A DNA stretch of 64,000 nt, from assembly GCA_036924285.1 (NCBI GenBank), contig JAYKYS010000008.1, positions 22,057,001 to 22,121,000 on the forward strand, read 5' to 3'. The notes beneath the pieces are model-generated. The model did no database searches and was not told where the DNA came from. It saw nothing but the letters and a program-made list of their open reading frames with translations. Below, in pieces: positions 11,454 through 20,544 of this stretch. This stretch comes from Asterella californica. Taxonomy: Eukaryota > Streptophyta > Marchantiopsida > Marchantiales > Aytoniaceae. The stretch's first letter is position 1, and each line of letters starts with the position of its first letter. A program made the translations under genes and the position numbers.

Positions 11454-12548
11454 TGTCGTGACCCTCATTCTCATGATCGGACACAGACGCAAACAATAGA
11501 ACCCTAGTGGACTTGCGCTAGGTTGTGAACGCTGCGAGTTAGACTTAACGGTTTGGTCGAGAAGTCGAGATCAGATGAACCCTAAGTGGTTCTCTGAACC
11601 AAGGTTGGAACATTGGGTTAGGACATAGGGGCCTACCCCAAGACGACTCTAGACGAACACTGACCAAAAGAGGCAAGTCTGGAAACGGATCGAAACATAG
11701 GTCTGAGACGTGAGTCCGAGACGTGGGTCCAAACCACAGGGTTCGAGTCTGAGTCTGGATCACAGGTTTCTGAAAAACAGCTAAGTGTTGGAGCTTCAGC
11801 AACGTTTTAGATCGTGGACGGAGCTCCACGTAAGATCTCGAGGCAAGTAAGATATCATTAGAAAGGACTTGGCGAGAGCTTGCTAGTGATATGTAGAACT
11901 CCTCGAACTGATCTCCGAGCTGAGAATTATGACCGATCTCGTGATCAGGTTGTGATATAATTTTTAAGGATCAAAGAGGAGGGCATGGCCACCGATCCTC
12001 AGAAGTATATATGAGGGGGGCTCGATGCCTGGGGTGGACCAGGACGAGTCATCCAACCCCAGGGTTTGACGGACGGACCCTGTGGACATGAGGTGGTGGT
12101 TGGACCGGTTCCAAGGCACGTTCCGGTCTAGACTTGGACGTCTGGATTTAAGAACGATGTAAGGGTTGGAGCAAGACTAGGGAACGAGTTGGCGGTTAGA
12201 CCACCATTCGGGAGCCTAGATCCAGACGGACATCACAGACGGTTAGACCGTTAGGTGTGCTGGAGGTACCGTTTAGGACCCTGAACTTTATGAGAAGTCT
12301 GCCCCAAGTCATCTTGTGACTTGCTCATGTTTTGGGACCGACCTAGACGGGTCTAGGTCTGGACTTAAGGAATACTGAGCTTGATGATTAGGGAGACGGT
12401 CCGGCTCCGGTCCGGACCAAACAGAGTTAAGGTAAGTGGTGCATGGACGCTAACTTGTGATTGTGGTTTGCAGGTTAGGGGTGTGAATTTCGTGACCTAC
12501 TGAGCAAGAGCTTCCGCTGACGTAACAAGACGGTAGATGTACGAAAGT
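11454..12548 (+). repeat. Complete 3' LTR of chromovirus copy 2
   Basis: It starts TGTCGTGACC after the polypurine tract and ends near 12548, where similarity to the 5' LTR stops. It has a TATATAT box at 12006-12012 just upstream of GAGGGGGG, which is conserved in the copies at 2163 and 56553, so this is the likely promoter. Partial relatives lie at 1974-2757, 4204-4561, 55955-56610 and 61226-61470. The last few bases (GATGTACGAAAG) could not be placed exactly. Confidence 0.8.
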
Positions 12549-13303
12549 TGTCCTTTGAGCGGTCGTCTATGGCACCTTTATGCATGGACTCTATATATTT
12601 CTATATTTTGAAACTTGACTCATGTGTACGTTGCACATCACTGCACACATTCTCACAAAGACCTAAAATGTTTATCTGATCTTGTATATTTTGTAATATA
12701 TAGTCAAGATTAATAATACTTAGTACTCTACTCTAGTTGAGATTTATAATCCACGGCAAGCTGTGCTCTAAGAGATACACGAGAAGGTGATATCGCTTTA
12801 GATCTTTCTACATCTACATCCTCTTGATTACTACTTGAAATTACAATAGCTGATTGTGAAGTATAAACCACTACGCAAACTCCCAAGTCATTGCTACTAT
12901 TTGGTCTTGAAAAAGTATTACTTGTACGACCCCCAAACTGAACATCTGTATTGTTACTTGGGTTCAAGTTTGACATTTTTTGCTTCTGAGACGAACTAGG
13001 TCCTTCCAAAACCAATGCTGACAATAGGATGAATTATAGTCTCCATCAATTGTTGGAGCTTTTGACTCTTCCGAACAAATGTCAGATCATTCAATACGAC
13101 TTTCGATATTCTTCTTTTCGCAGTTACATTTCGCATCCAACCCTCTCATCTCTATCTCGTCAAGTCTATACTGTCTCGTCCAGTCTATACTATCTCGTCC
13201 AATCTGTATAGATCAGTTACAAAATCATTATTCTTCTCACCGTCAAAATCCGTCTCGTTCTCGTCTTCGTGTTTCATCATTTTTCCATTCAACTCATGCA
13301 TGG
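12549..13303. other. Intergenic; one unassigned open frame
   Basis: Downstream (3') of the kinase exon on its strand there is one minus-strand open frame, 12728-13024. It is serine/asparagine-rich, has no early ATG (first Met is KMSNLNPSNN) and no domain I recognise. It does not continue the kinase: no GSGKGTQ or GDLLR-like coding appears here. The rest is AT-rich, with a CTCGTC/TCTATA-rich stretch at 13140-13210. Confidence 0.3.
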
Positions 13304-13412
13304 CTTCTTCGAGCATTTGCAAATCTTGAGGTGCGAGCTATCCATCACTATGGGTGATTTGCAAGAGTGCTCGAAGAAGACAGCTCGGAAACTCCATCAC
13401 CATAGTGATGGA
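13304..13412. repeat. Interleaved inverted repeats (hairpins A-B-A'-B')
   Basis: Arm A 13304-13325 (CTTCTTCGAGCATTTGCAAA...) pairs with A' 13356-13379 with a 2-nt bulge, giving a stem of about 22 bp and a 30-nt loop. The loop contains B (CCATCACTATGG, 13342-13353), which is complementary to B' (CCATAGTGATGG, 13400-13411) outside the stem. B' is also part of its own 8-bp hairpin, 13393-13412. The A stem resembles a short microRNA-like foldback; the A-B-A'-B' order would allow a pseudoknot. Both readings are inference. Confidence 0.7.
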
Positions 13413-13588
13413 CAGTCTTAGCACACTACGGTGGTCCCTATTCAGTTCTCGGACCACGAATCAGCAGCCCCATCCGTAGTCGGGCGAGGCCTGGGATGTG
13501 ATTCATGTGGAAGTACAGCAGCGCACGGCTGCAGAAAGCCCCACAGCGAAAGATGCCTAAATTACAAATCAAACAGTCCTCGGACCAC

Positions 13589-13703
13589 CTAGGACAAAAA
13601 TCACCCGAGGCTTCTCGATCCCTTCGGCAATCTTGCTCTTCTGCTCCGCAACGGTGTGACGCTGCCCGTCAATGTCGTTAAACCAGCGGCAGCGAAGAGA
13701 CAT
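13589..13703 (-). CDS. Putative first exon of UMP-CMP kinase
   Basis: From ATG at 13703 the minus strand reads MSLRCRWFNDIDGQ, a short charged stretch, then EKPRVIFVLG. It ends at a possible splice donor (CTAG, then GTGGTC) in phase 1. KPxVIFVLGGPGSGKGTQ is the start of the nucleotide-binding P-loop of eukaryotic UMP-CMP/adenylate kinases, which phosphorylate UMP and CMP using ATP. The exon stops just before the glycine-rich loop. The remaining exons are not visible down to position 1, so either introns here are very long and full of transposons or the gene is broken. The overlapping frame 13678-13878 would then be 5' leader. The match is by motif only; a chance match is possible but unlikely for ten residues. 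Confidence 0.5.
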
Positions 13704-14767
13704 CCTGATTCCCACGTTCAAGCAACATCTCTTCGATCCATGGACTAAGCTGGCTTCCAGCCGAGTCTAGATCCATCACTTCCTTTATCACATTGGTGAT
13801 TCTTTGCTTGTTTTGACGGGAGAGTACAAACCAGTAAACCACAACTTCAGCGAGAACTTCGGAATCAAGGGTTGTCAATTCCGTGAGTCAAATTCGTTTG
13901 CTGAAAGCAAGCGAATAATTTTCAGTAGCGTTGGACACATTTTAGTGACCATGAATAAATTCAGAGAAGAAAGTAAAGTTTTCTGGACATCCCGGCAATA
14001 TTGTAGTCATTTATCCGTTCGTAAACTGGCGGGCTTAGCGCAATACTTCTATTCGGCTAGGGTCCACGACCTTTTGCAGCACATTTCAGGCGGTTGTTTT
14101 TGCTGTGACTCTACGCACTACAGTCATCAACATACGAGCCGTCTGTGGACGTCTTACGCGACGACCGGTCGAGGTCCGGGTAAGAAGTGGGGATGGGGAT
14201 GGGGATGGGGATCCCATCATCCCAGTAAGTTACGGAGTGCGCAGAGTTCTGAGTAAGCCAGTACAGTACGTGGAAAGAGGTTCAGTACCTTCGAATGCGA
14301 AAAGATCTTCGTTGCAGGTCAACTTTCGGGGACGGGATGCAACTTGGATCTCCTCTTGAGTCGTCGTGTCTGGTCTCGGTTTCGGTTCGGTTCTTCGCTC
14401 GTTCGAAAATCGATCGCGGACACGGAGACTCCTACGAATGTACTGATAATCAGCCAAGCGCCGCACCAGTAGATGGGCGGCTCCTTTACTCTGGGCACCA
14501 CATATGGAGTGTATATAGCCCAGAATTACAGTGTGCCAAACATTCAGGCGCTGATCAGTACGGGATTGTGATTGGCAAGCACATTGAAGAGCAGTATCGA
14601 AAACCGAGTCCGCGTAAAGGCGGAGATGAACGTACCTCTTAGGCAATTTCAAATCTGTCACATGTGAGTCCTTTTCAGTAATCGACCACGAGTAGGGTCT
14701 GCACACTAGGCAGGATTTTGTTTTGTCCTTGAAGCCAGACATTTACCCAAGTTTTTTCGGTGGATGT
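13704..14767. other. 5' flank of the kinase exon; no gene seen
   Basis: A 170-codon minus frame at 14230-14742 and shorter frames overlap on both strands, with no recognisable domain or splice pattern. The stretch near 14380-14400 is rich in TCGGTTCGGTTC. I see no supported gene. Confidence 0.3.
14189..14212 (+). repeat. (GGGGAT)4 tract, G-quadruplex candidate
   Basis: Four GGGGAT units in a row are followed by CCCATCATCCC, which could compete by pairing with the G runs. It lies about 490 bases upstream of the putative kinase start codon. Confidence 0.8.
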
Positions 14768-14819
14768 CACTTGAAGCTACCAAGAATCGGCACTTGGTAG
14801 CTTCAAGTGCCGATTCTTG
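14768..14819. repeat. Two overlapping perfect palindromes
   Basis: CACTTGAAGCTACCAAG (14768-14784) is perfectly complementary to 14793-14809 with an 8-nt loop. CAAGAATCGGCACTTG (14781-14796) is perfectly complementary to 14804-14819, also with a short spacer. The middle segment can pair with either side, so the 52-bp unit can switch between two hairpins. This is the form expected from a local template switch during replication. Confidence 0.9.
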
Positions 14820-15460
14820 CAGAGTGTTCTGTTATCAGCACAATACAACAGAAGATTGAAGTGGTGTCAGTGCCATGGATACATGCTTTCTTTGGCTGTA
14901 TGCTTAGCTCTTCTACGTGGCTTTTCATCGCGCATCATCTTCGCTTTCTAGCATCAATTGCTCCGATGCGTGTTGTTAGATTCCTACCTACCCATGAGGA
15001 GAGTCTAGGAGAGGATAATCACTCGTAGCATCGGACGAGGGAAGAGGACATTGCTGCTTTGTCTGTGGTAGTGACCTTGGAAACCATCCGGCGTTGGCGA
15101 AGACGAACAGACTGACTGGAAACTGTACCAAAATGTCAGAGTCACCGAGGGTTGTCGAAGTTGGCGAGTTCCAACAGATGAGGCATCTAAAGTTGATGTC
15201 ACTTATACATCCTATTTCGGTTACATTCAATCGTCGTCTTCTTTGACGAGGTCCCTTCCTTCTCTCTTCTCCTAGTAGGCGGGAGTCGGGATGACTCGAT
15301 GGACTTTGGGACAAAGCACAACTTTTGGACCAAGTATCTGAATTCAAGTTTGTCTGTATCAAAACAGACTCGCACGAGTGTAATCAAGAGTCCCGGAACT
15401 TCTTTTTAGTTTTACGCAATCTACACACATCGTTCATACCGATAACATCAACTTTGACAC
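14820..15460. other. Intergenic, no gene seen
   Basis: Short open frames on both strands (for example 14988-15362 minus) show no domain, no conserved start context and no splice pattern. I see nothing supported here. Confidence 0.3.
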
Positions 15461-16102
15461 GGGGTGTCAAAGTTAAGAGGAAAGATTCTTCAACGGCAGA
15501 GAGGTAACTGGCCGTAAAATTGTCACATGTAAGTTTGTATTTAAGTAAATTTGTATTTAACCGTGATGGCGTCTGTGAATGAACATCAAGATTTTATCAT
15601 TGATTATTTAAGTTTGTGTATAACCACGACTAATTCTGGATCTTGTCTGTGAGTGAACATCAAGATGTTATCATTTATTATTTAAGTTTGAGTATAACTG
15701 TGACTCATTCTGGATATTGTCTGTGAGTAATCATCAAGATTTTATCATTGATTATTTTTTCGTTTGTACACTCCAAGATAATTACTCAGAGCAGTAGAGA
15801 ATCCATTGCAAAAGAAAACGGACGAAACTCATTCTGGATATTGTCTGTGAGTGATCATCAAGATTTTATCACTGATTATTTTTTCGTTTGTACACTCCAA
15901 GATAATTACTCAGAGCAGTAGAGAATCCATTGCAAAAAAAAACGGACGAAACGAATAAATAGCGGTTAAGAAAAAGCCCACTACATTTTCCTGCGGATAC
16001 TTCAAGAGGTGCTCGCATGAAACACTGGCCGCAGTCTGGACGAAGTCGTAACTCACGCGGGCTTCTCTCGAATATTTCAAAAGATTCTTAACTTTGACAC
16101 CC
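15461..16102. mobile_element. Non-autonomous TIR element, copy 1
   Basis: The left end reads GGGGTGTCAAAGTTAAGA and the right end is its inverse (TCTTAACTTTGACACC). An extra TTGTCACCCC follows at 16111-16120, so the exact right end is uncertain. Bases just outside the left end (AACTTTGACAC, 15450-15460) form a perfect hairpin with the terminus. A related element lies at 31859-32236 and shares the internal phrases TTTTCCTGC and GAAGTCGTAACTC. There is no coding capacity; superfamily not determined. Confidence 0.65.
15571..15960. repeat. Tandem repeats, 74 bp then 124 bp units
   Basis: The phrase GTCTGTGA recurs at 15571, 15645, 15719 and 15843 (spacings 74, 74 and 124). The longer unit gained a segment containing CGTTTGTACACTCCAAG and a poly-A tract, itself duplicated at 15770 and 15890. 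The array lies inside the TIR element. Confidence 0.9.
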
Positions 16103-16186
16103 TATTAACTTTGTCACCCCTAATAGACAATAGACATCAGCAAACCGCCCAATACTGGATTGACATCATAAGCGCGTTTCTTTCAC

Positions 16187-16330
16187 GAATATATGCATGT
16201 TTATTTCCTAGTCTGAATGGGAGTGGTTCTGCTAACATAAATACAGTAGTACATCAAGAATAAATGCATGCTTCTTTCTCCTAGCAGAATGGGAGTGGTT
16301 CTGCTGACATAAATACAGTAGTAGTTTGTT
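16187..16330. repeat. 72-bp tandem duplication
   Basis: GAATGGGAGTGGTTCTGCT followed by ACATAAATACAGTAGTA occurs at 16215 and 16287, with related flanks starting GAATA-ATGCATG. Outside it, 16331-16949 is AT-rich and I see no gene there. Confidence 0.85.
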
Positions 16331-16949
16331 TTATGCGACTAGTGCCCAGTTTCTCGAGTTGGAGGCGTGTGTTGTTTCCTCTCATTCACTTCTGTTAAAG
16401 AATGTGCTGCCGTGCTCGGTGATACAATTCCCGAAGAATAATCCTAAAGAGGTATTACCTGTTGGATGCATGTTTACTACTCGGCGTCCGATACGGTGCC
16501 CCAATCCGGAATATAAATAATTCAACAAATGGCAAAGAAAACCAGTCAAAGCTAGTTTTATTTATAAAAAGTTAGGGTCGAGTTTCCCGACGTGGATATC
16601 AAACCTGCTGATGTTTGGGTCAGCAATTAAATTGCACAAATTGCTAAGACTTCTAATTGCTTTCTTTGATAGCTGGAACTTCGTACTTTTTGGAAGTTCT
16701 TCAAAAGTACGAAATTCCAATGTGCTTGGGACCCTCTTGTATTAAAATTATTGATAATACAAAATAAAAATTATTTAAAAAACAATTATTTGAAATTAGA
16801 AAATATTGAAATTATCATCTATATTAATGTCTTAATTTCAGAAATTATGATTGTCGGTCCTAACCACTTTCATTTATACTAGTGATACACAACAATAAAG
16901 ACTCGTCTCGGATGTTTCATACTTTTATATATATATCAAAAAAATATCC

Positions 16950-17150
16950 AAGGTAAGGTGCTTGTCTAGAGGAAGCGGCCCTCTGCCTGACAAGTCTAGG
17001 TTCGGGGTTCAGTTCCCGCTATCGGCTGCGGTAATGAGGGGTCCATAATTCCTCACGGGTACTCGCGAGCGGTGCAATGCAGGATGAAATCCGTGTAAGA
17101 GTACAGAGCTCCAAGCCGAAAGAACTATCACAAGCAAAAAAAGAAGTAAA
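16950..17150 (+). mobile_element. tRNA-derived SINE candidate
   Basis: A B-box-like GGTTCAGTTCC at 17006-17016 sits in a tRNA T-arm-like context (CGGGGTTCAGTTCCCG). It lies about 45 bases after an A-box-like GGTGCTTGTCTAGAGG. The unit ends after about 190 bp in an A-rich tail (AAAAAAAGAAGTAAAAA). Pol III boxes plus a tail is the plan of a SINE. It does not fold as a complete tRNA, so I do not call a tRNA gene. No clean target duplication was found. Confidence 0.45.
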
Positions 17151-18504
17151 AACAGTTGCCTAGTGAATCCATTAGTGGACATAGTTTCCAGGAGGAGACA
17201 TGAGAATTATGTGGCATATTTCTCTTTTTCACTTCAATAGCTGAATGTAAGACATTTATATGTCAGTACTGTAGTGAGGTCAAGAAGGACAAATCACTAC
17301 ATCGTTATTGGTGATCTTGTTGTACTTAAAGTTCAAAGATAATAAGGGGTGAAAATATCTTCCAAAGAATCTTAATATGGAGATAATGCGCATTTAATCT
17401 CCCGTTCTCGACCTGAAGATCAAACCCAGAAAAATAAGATTGGGACAAATAGTCGAAAGAAGGCTTACCTCTATGGTAATGCGTGGTGACGATCGAGGCT
17501 GCATCCGATGGCTGAAGACCGAATTGTACCGCCAGCTTTCATGTGGTTGGGAGGGGGCATAAAGCTAGGGACCAGATTGCGCAGAGAATACAGAGAATGT
17601 CTACAAGCCTCGATCTTCCTCCGTGTCCCACTGGATCCGTATGCAGCACATGTAGTACTTTGCACGTTGGATCTTCCGTTCAAAATATACCTATGAAACG
17701 AACCTTCCTCTTCCCATCAGGCGTGAGACGGATCGGACTCGGTAAACGATCTACCGACTAGCTTAAGTGCAAACCTGCCCGCATAGTCAGCTCACCAATG
17801 GAAGCCATATGACACAGTAACACACAAAGACGGCCGGAAGTAAAGACTAAGCACCCGGGTGATCCACTAGTGTCTCGGGCCCACGCTTGCTTGGCACCAG
17901 ATGCCTTCACGCTGTATATGTTGTATTGCGTTCAGACTCAACTATGTCACGCTGTGAATCTTGTGTTGTGTTAGCCTCAACTATGTGCAAAACGTATGAA
18001 ATTCCTAGTCCAAGAGCGCCCTGCGACGTCAACGGTCTGGTAAGCCATTGACAAACATATTGGTCTTTCATACTGAGGTTTTAAGGGAAACACAGGTTCA
18101 GACGACGGGCACGGCTTACATGACCGTACTGCCAACCAGAACATCTGGACGAGAAGCGACTCGAACCTCGAGATAGTAGGTTTGTACGCTCTTCTTATCT
18201 TAGGTCTACGTTCTGAGTAGAATATGTAGAGTTCTCTGTAGAATGGAACATGGACAACATCCCTGTCCATACCCCGAGGCCTGCCAATACAGACCTTGTT
18301 CCTAGTGAAGAATCTTCGAGACACGATTCGCTGAATCACAGGAAAGCTTCACACAACCACTGTTAAAAGACATCAAACGCACGTATGGGTAGAAGTAGCT
18401 CAGCAGGATTCTTGGGAATCAGTATGAGGATGCACCGGATATAGTACAATTTGTTCTCGACTTCCAAAAAGCGGACAAGATTGAATGTGTTTAACAGATA
18501 TAAG
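17151..18504. other. Downstream flank of TatB; no gene seen
   Basis: A 120-codon minus frame (17977-18339) and several overlapping frames near 17471-17761 carry no recognisable domain. A weak 50-bp near-repeat (CTCAACTATGT) occurs at 17937-17985. Part of this region must hold the TatB 3' UTR and polyadenylation site, which I cannot place. Confidence 0.3.
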
Positions 18505-20544
18505 TTAATTTGAGTTCTCGATCTTCTTTTCTTCCGGCTCTGCAGACCCTGTGGTCTCTTCGGCCTGGACAGACTTCGTTGGAGGAGTTCCTCCCCATGC
18601 GGCAAGTTCTGCTTCTGCAACAGGCGAAACATGCGAATAATTTAAGTATACATGCTCGCAGTGTGAGCCTACCAAGTTTATCTTATTTCCTGCGTGCATG
18701 TGAATATGACCGACACTGCAAACTGAAAGGAGACGAAGAACAATTGTAGCTAACCTTGGCGTAGCTCTTCAGGCACAAGGGCTTTCGCCTGCTCCGCTGT
18801 AACCCTAACAAGCTCTTCAGTTGTATACGCCTTGTTTTCAGGTGCTCCTGAACCGGATGAACTTGTTAAAACTGCATGAGCAACCAAAGCTTCAAAGACT
18901 ACACGATCAATTTAAAACAAGCACGACGGATATAACGCAAATTCGTGCTCTACTCCGTGCTGATTCCCTTTCCCACTTTGTCCTAATTTCACTACATTAT
19001 CTACTCGTCACGCAGAGTAAACAGACAAATAAATCTACGTACTTTGACCATTAAGAGGCTGGTTAATAGATGAAGATTGTTCAGAAGGCTGTCCAGTTCC
19101 CTGGGCTACTTCAGCAACGTTGGAAGGCTGCGAATTAGGTCGAGCGGAAGTCTCAACAGGCTTTGGTGGGTTGCGAAGCTCGTCCAAACCAATTTCCTGC
19201 TCCAGTGTACTTCTGAACTCCCGCGATACTTGCTGCTCAATTTTATCTCCAGCATCGTTAGCAACAGATCACTATAAAGAAAACAAAAGAGATGTACAGA
19301 AACAATAGTCATAGACAGAAAAGAGGCAGCTAGGAGTAAATTGTACGACAAATTGGCTTAACGTCTACTATGAAGCACAACATTAGGTAAGTTTCCAGAC
19401 AGTCACCCGAAAAGGTGGTAAGCATTGACAGAAAAACAAGAAAGGGTCCTCAACCTGAAGCTCCTGAATTGTGGGCTGAAACGCTTTCAGAGATTTTCCC
19501 AAAGTACGTGCGACCTGGAAACAGTAAGCTTGGTTAGTAATAAGTACTATGATCCTAGAAGCTACAGCCCGTACCACTTACGCTCCATTTATGAACAACA
19601 ACCACGACCTAAAGCTTATCATGCAACGTAAGCTTTGGGCTAGGTTTTCTACCTTTGCTGAAGATCGCAACATATTTGATCAAGCAGTAAAACCTCAGTA
19701 AAAGACGGGAAAACATGCTTCAAGTGGTCTGGCTCGCAACCTCAAACGAAGGTACGCGTGGCCACGCAAGTATAATTTCCGCGAATTTCCAGCCTAAATG
19801 GGCCCATCTCTAACACAAGAAGTTGAGTGAACTGCTTGAGAAGTTCCTGGCAACGAGAATTTCACGCCATGGAAGATCGAGTCACCTCTGCGAGGCCTTT
19901 AGGGCCGAAGACGAGAAGAGCCACAACAGCAATCACCAATGCTTCAGGCGCACCGACTCCTAGCAACGATGCTTGCACCCTTCCTACAACGCCTTGTTTC
20001 GACATTAATTGCCTCCCTGAAAATTCGAGGCAGTTTCAAGCAATGCTGCTGTAAGATGCTACTTGCTCAAGTAAATGACTTGTAATTGACGATTGAGCTG
20101 TATCTCCTCGCATTCACCGAGAGATTAGTTGTGCCCTAATACATTCGCTGTCTGCCAATGTCTGGAAATAAGCATCTGAATTCTCTAATGATCTAGAACG
20201 TAGCATTGTTTCAATTTGCAATCATCAATCCTAGTCTGTCAAAGAGAGGTTCAGATCACTGCTCCTTAGTAATACGCACCTGTGATAAATTTCAATAATT
20301 GCACATCCCCCAAATGCGAGCGCCCGTTCCATGAATTCAAGTAGCTCAATCCGCTCCGCAAAAGAGACCGAGACGCACCGATCGAAATTTTGAGAGAAAG
20401 AGAACTGTAAGACCCGCGACAGCGGGACCAAGCGGCCCGCTGCAAGTACGGTCTCGAATCACTACTACAAGATGCTTCGGCTCCCGAAAGAGCGGGCGAA
20501 ATGGAAGTGCCGCAAGTCGGGACGACAGATACGGCTCCCGCCAT
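18505..20544 (-). CDS. HCF106: Thylakoid Sec-independent (Tat) translocase subunit TatB / HCF106
   Basis: Six exons join into an uninterrupted 282-codon frame: 20544-20280, 20016-19886, 19514-19455, 19232-19043, 18847-18755 and 18614-18505. All introns start GT and end AG, and phases match. Residues 1-88 are Ser/Arg-rich, as in a chloroplast transit peptide. The core at 103-132 is GVGAPEALVIAVVALLVFGP, one short transmembrane helix with the conserved Glu113 at its start and the FGPKGLAE hinge. The amphipathic helix follows (VARTLGKSLKAFQPTIQELQ, 133-152), then VSREFRSTLEQEIGLDELR and an acidic Pro/Ser-rich stromal tail with KAYTTEELVRVTAEQAKALV. TatB binds twin-arginine signal peptides together with TatC and passes folded proteins into the thylakoid lumen. 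ATG 20544 is chosen because upstream frame lacks transit-like sequence. Length and layout match the plant family. The intron 3 acceptor is discussed separately. The protein assignment is secure. Confidence 0.93.

Noticed and set aside
12728..13024. Second exon of the UMP-CMP kinase
   Set aside because: No P-loop continuation, no kinase motif, no ATG at its start; Ser/Asn-rich sequence unlike the family.
14230..14742. 170-codon minus open frame as a gene
   Set aside because: No recognisable domain, overlaps frames on the other strand and a G-rich tract, no splice pattern.
17001..17030. Complete tRNA gene
   Set aside because: Only the T-arm is convincing; no acceptor stem or anticodon arm can be drawn, so SINE-like is preferred.
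17977..18339. 120-codon minus open frame downstream of TatB
   Set aside because: Lies after the TatB stop codon and shows no domain; likely 3' flank.
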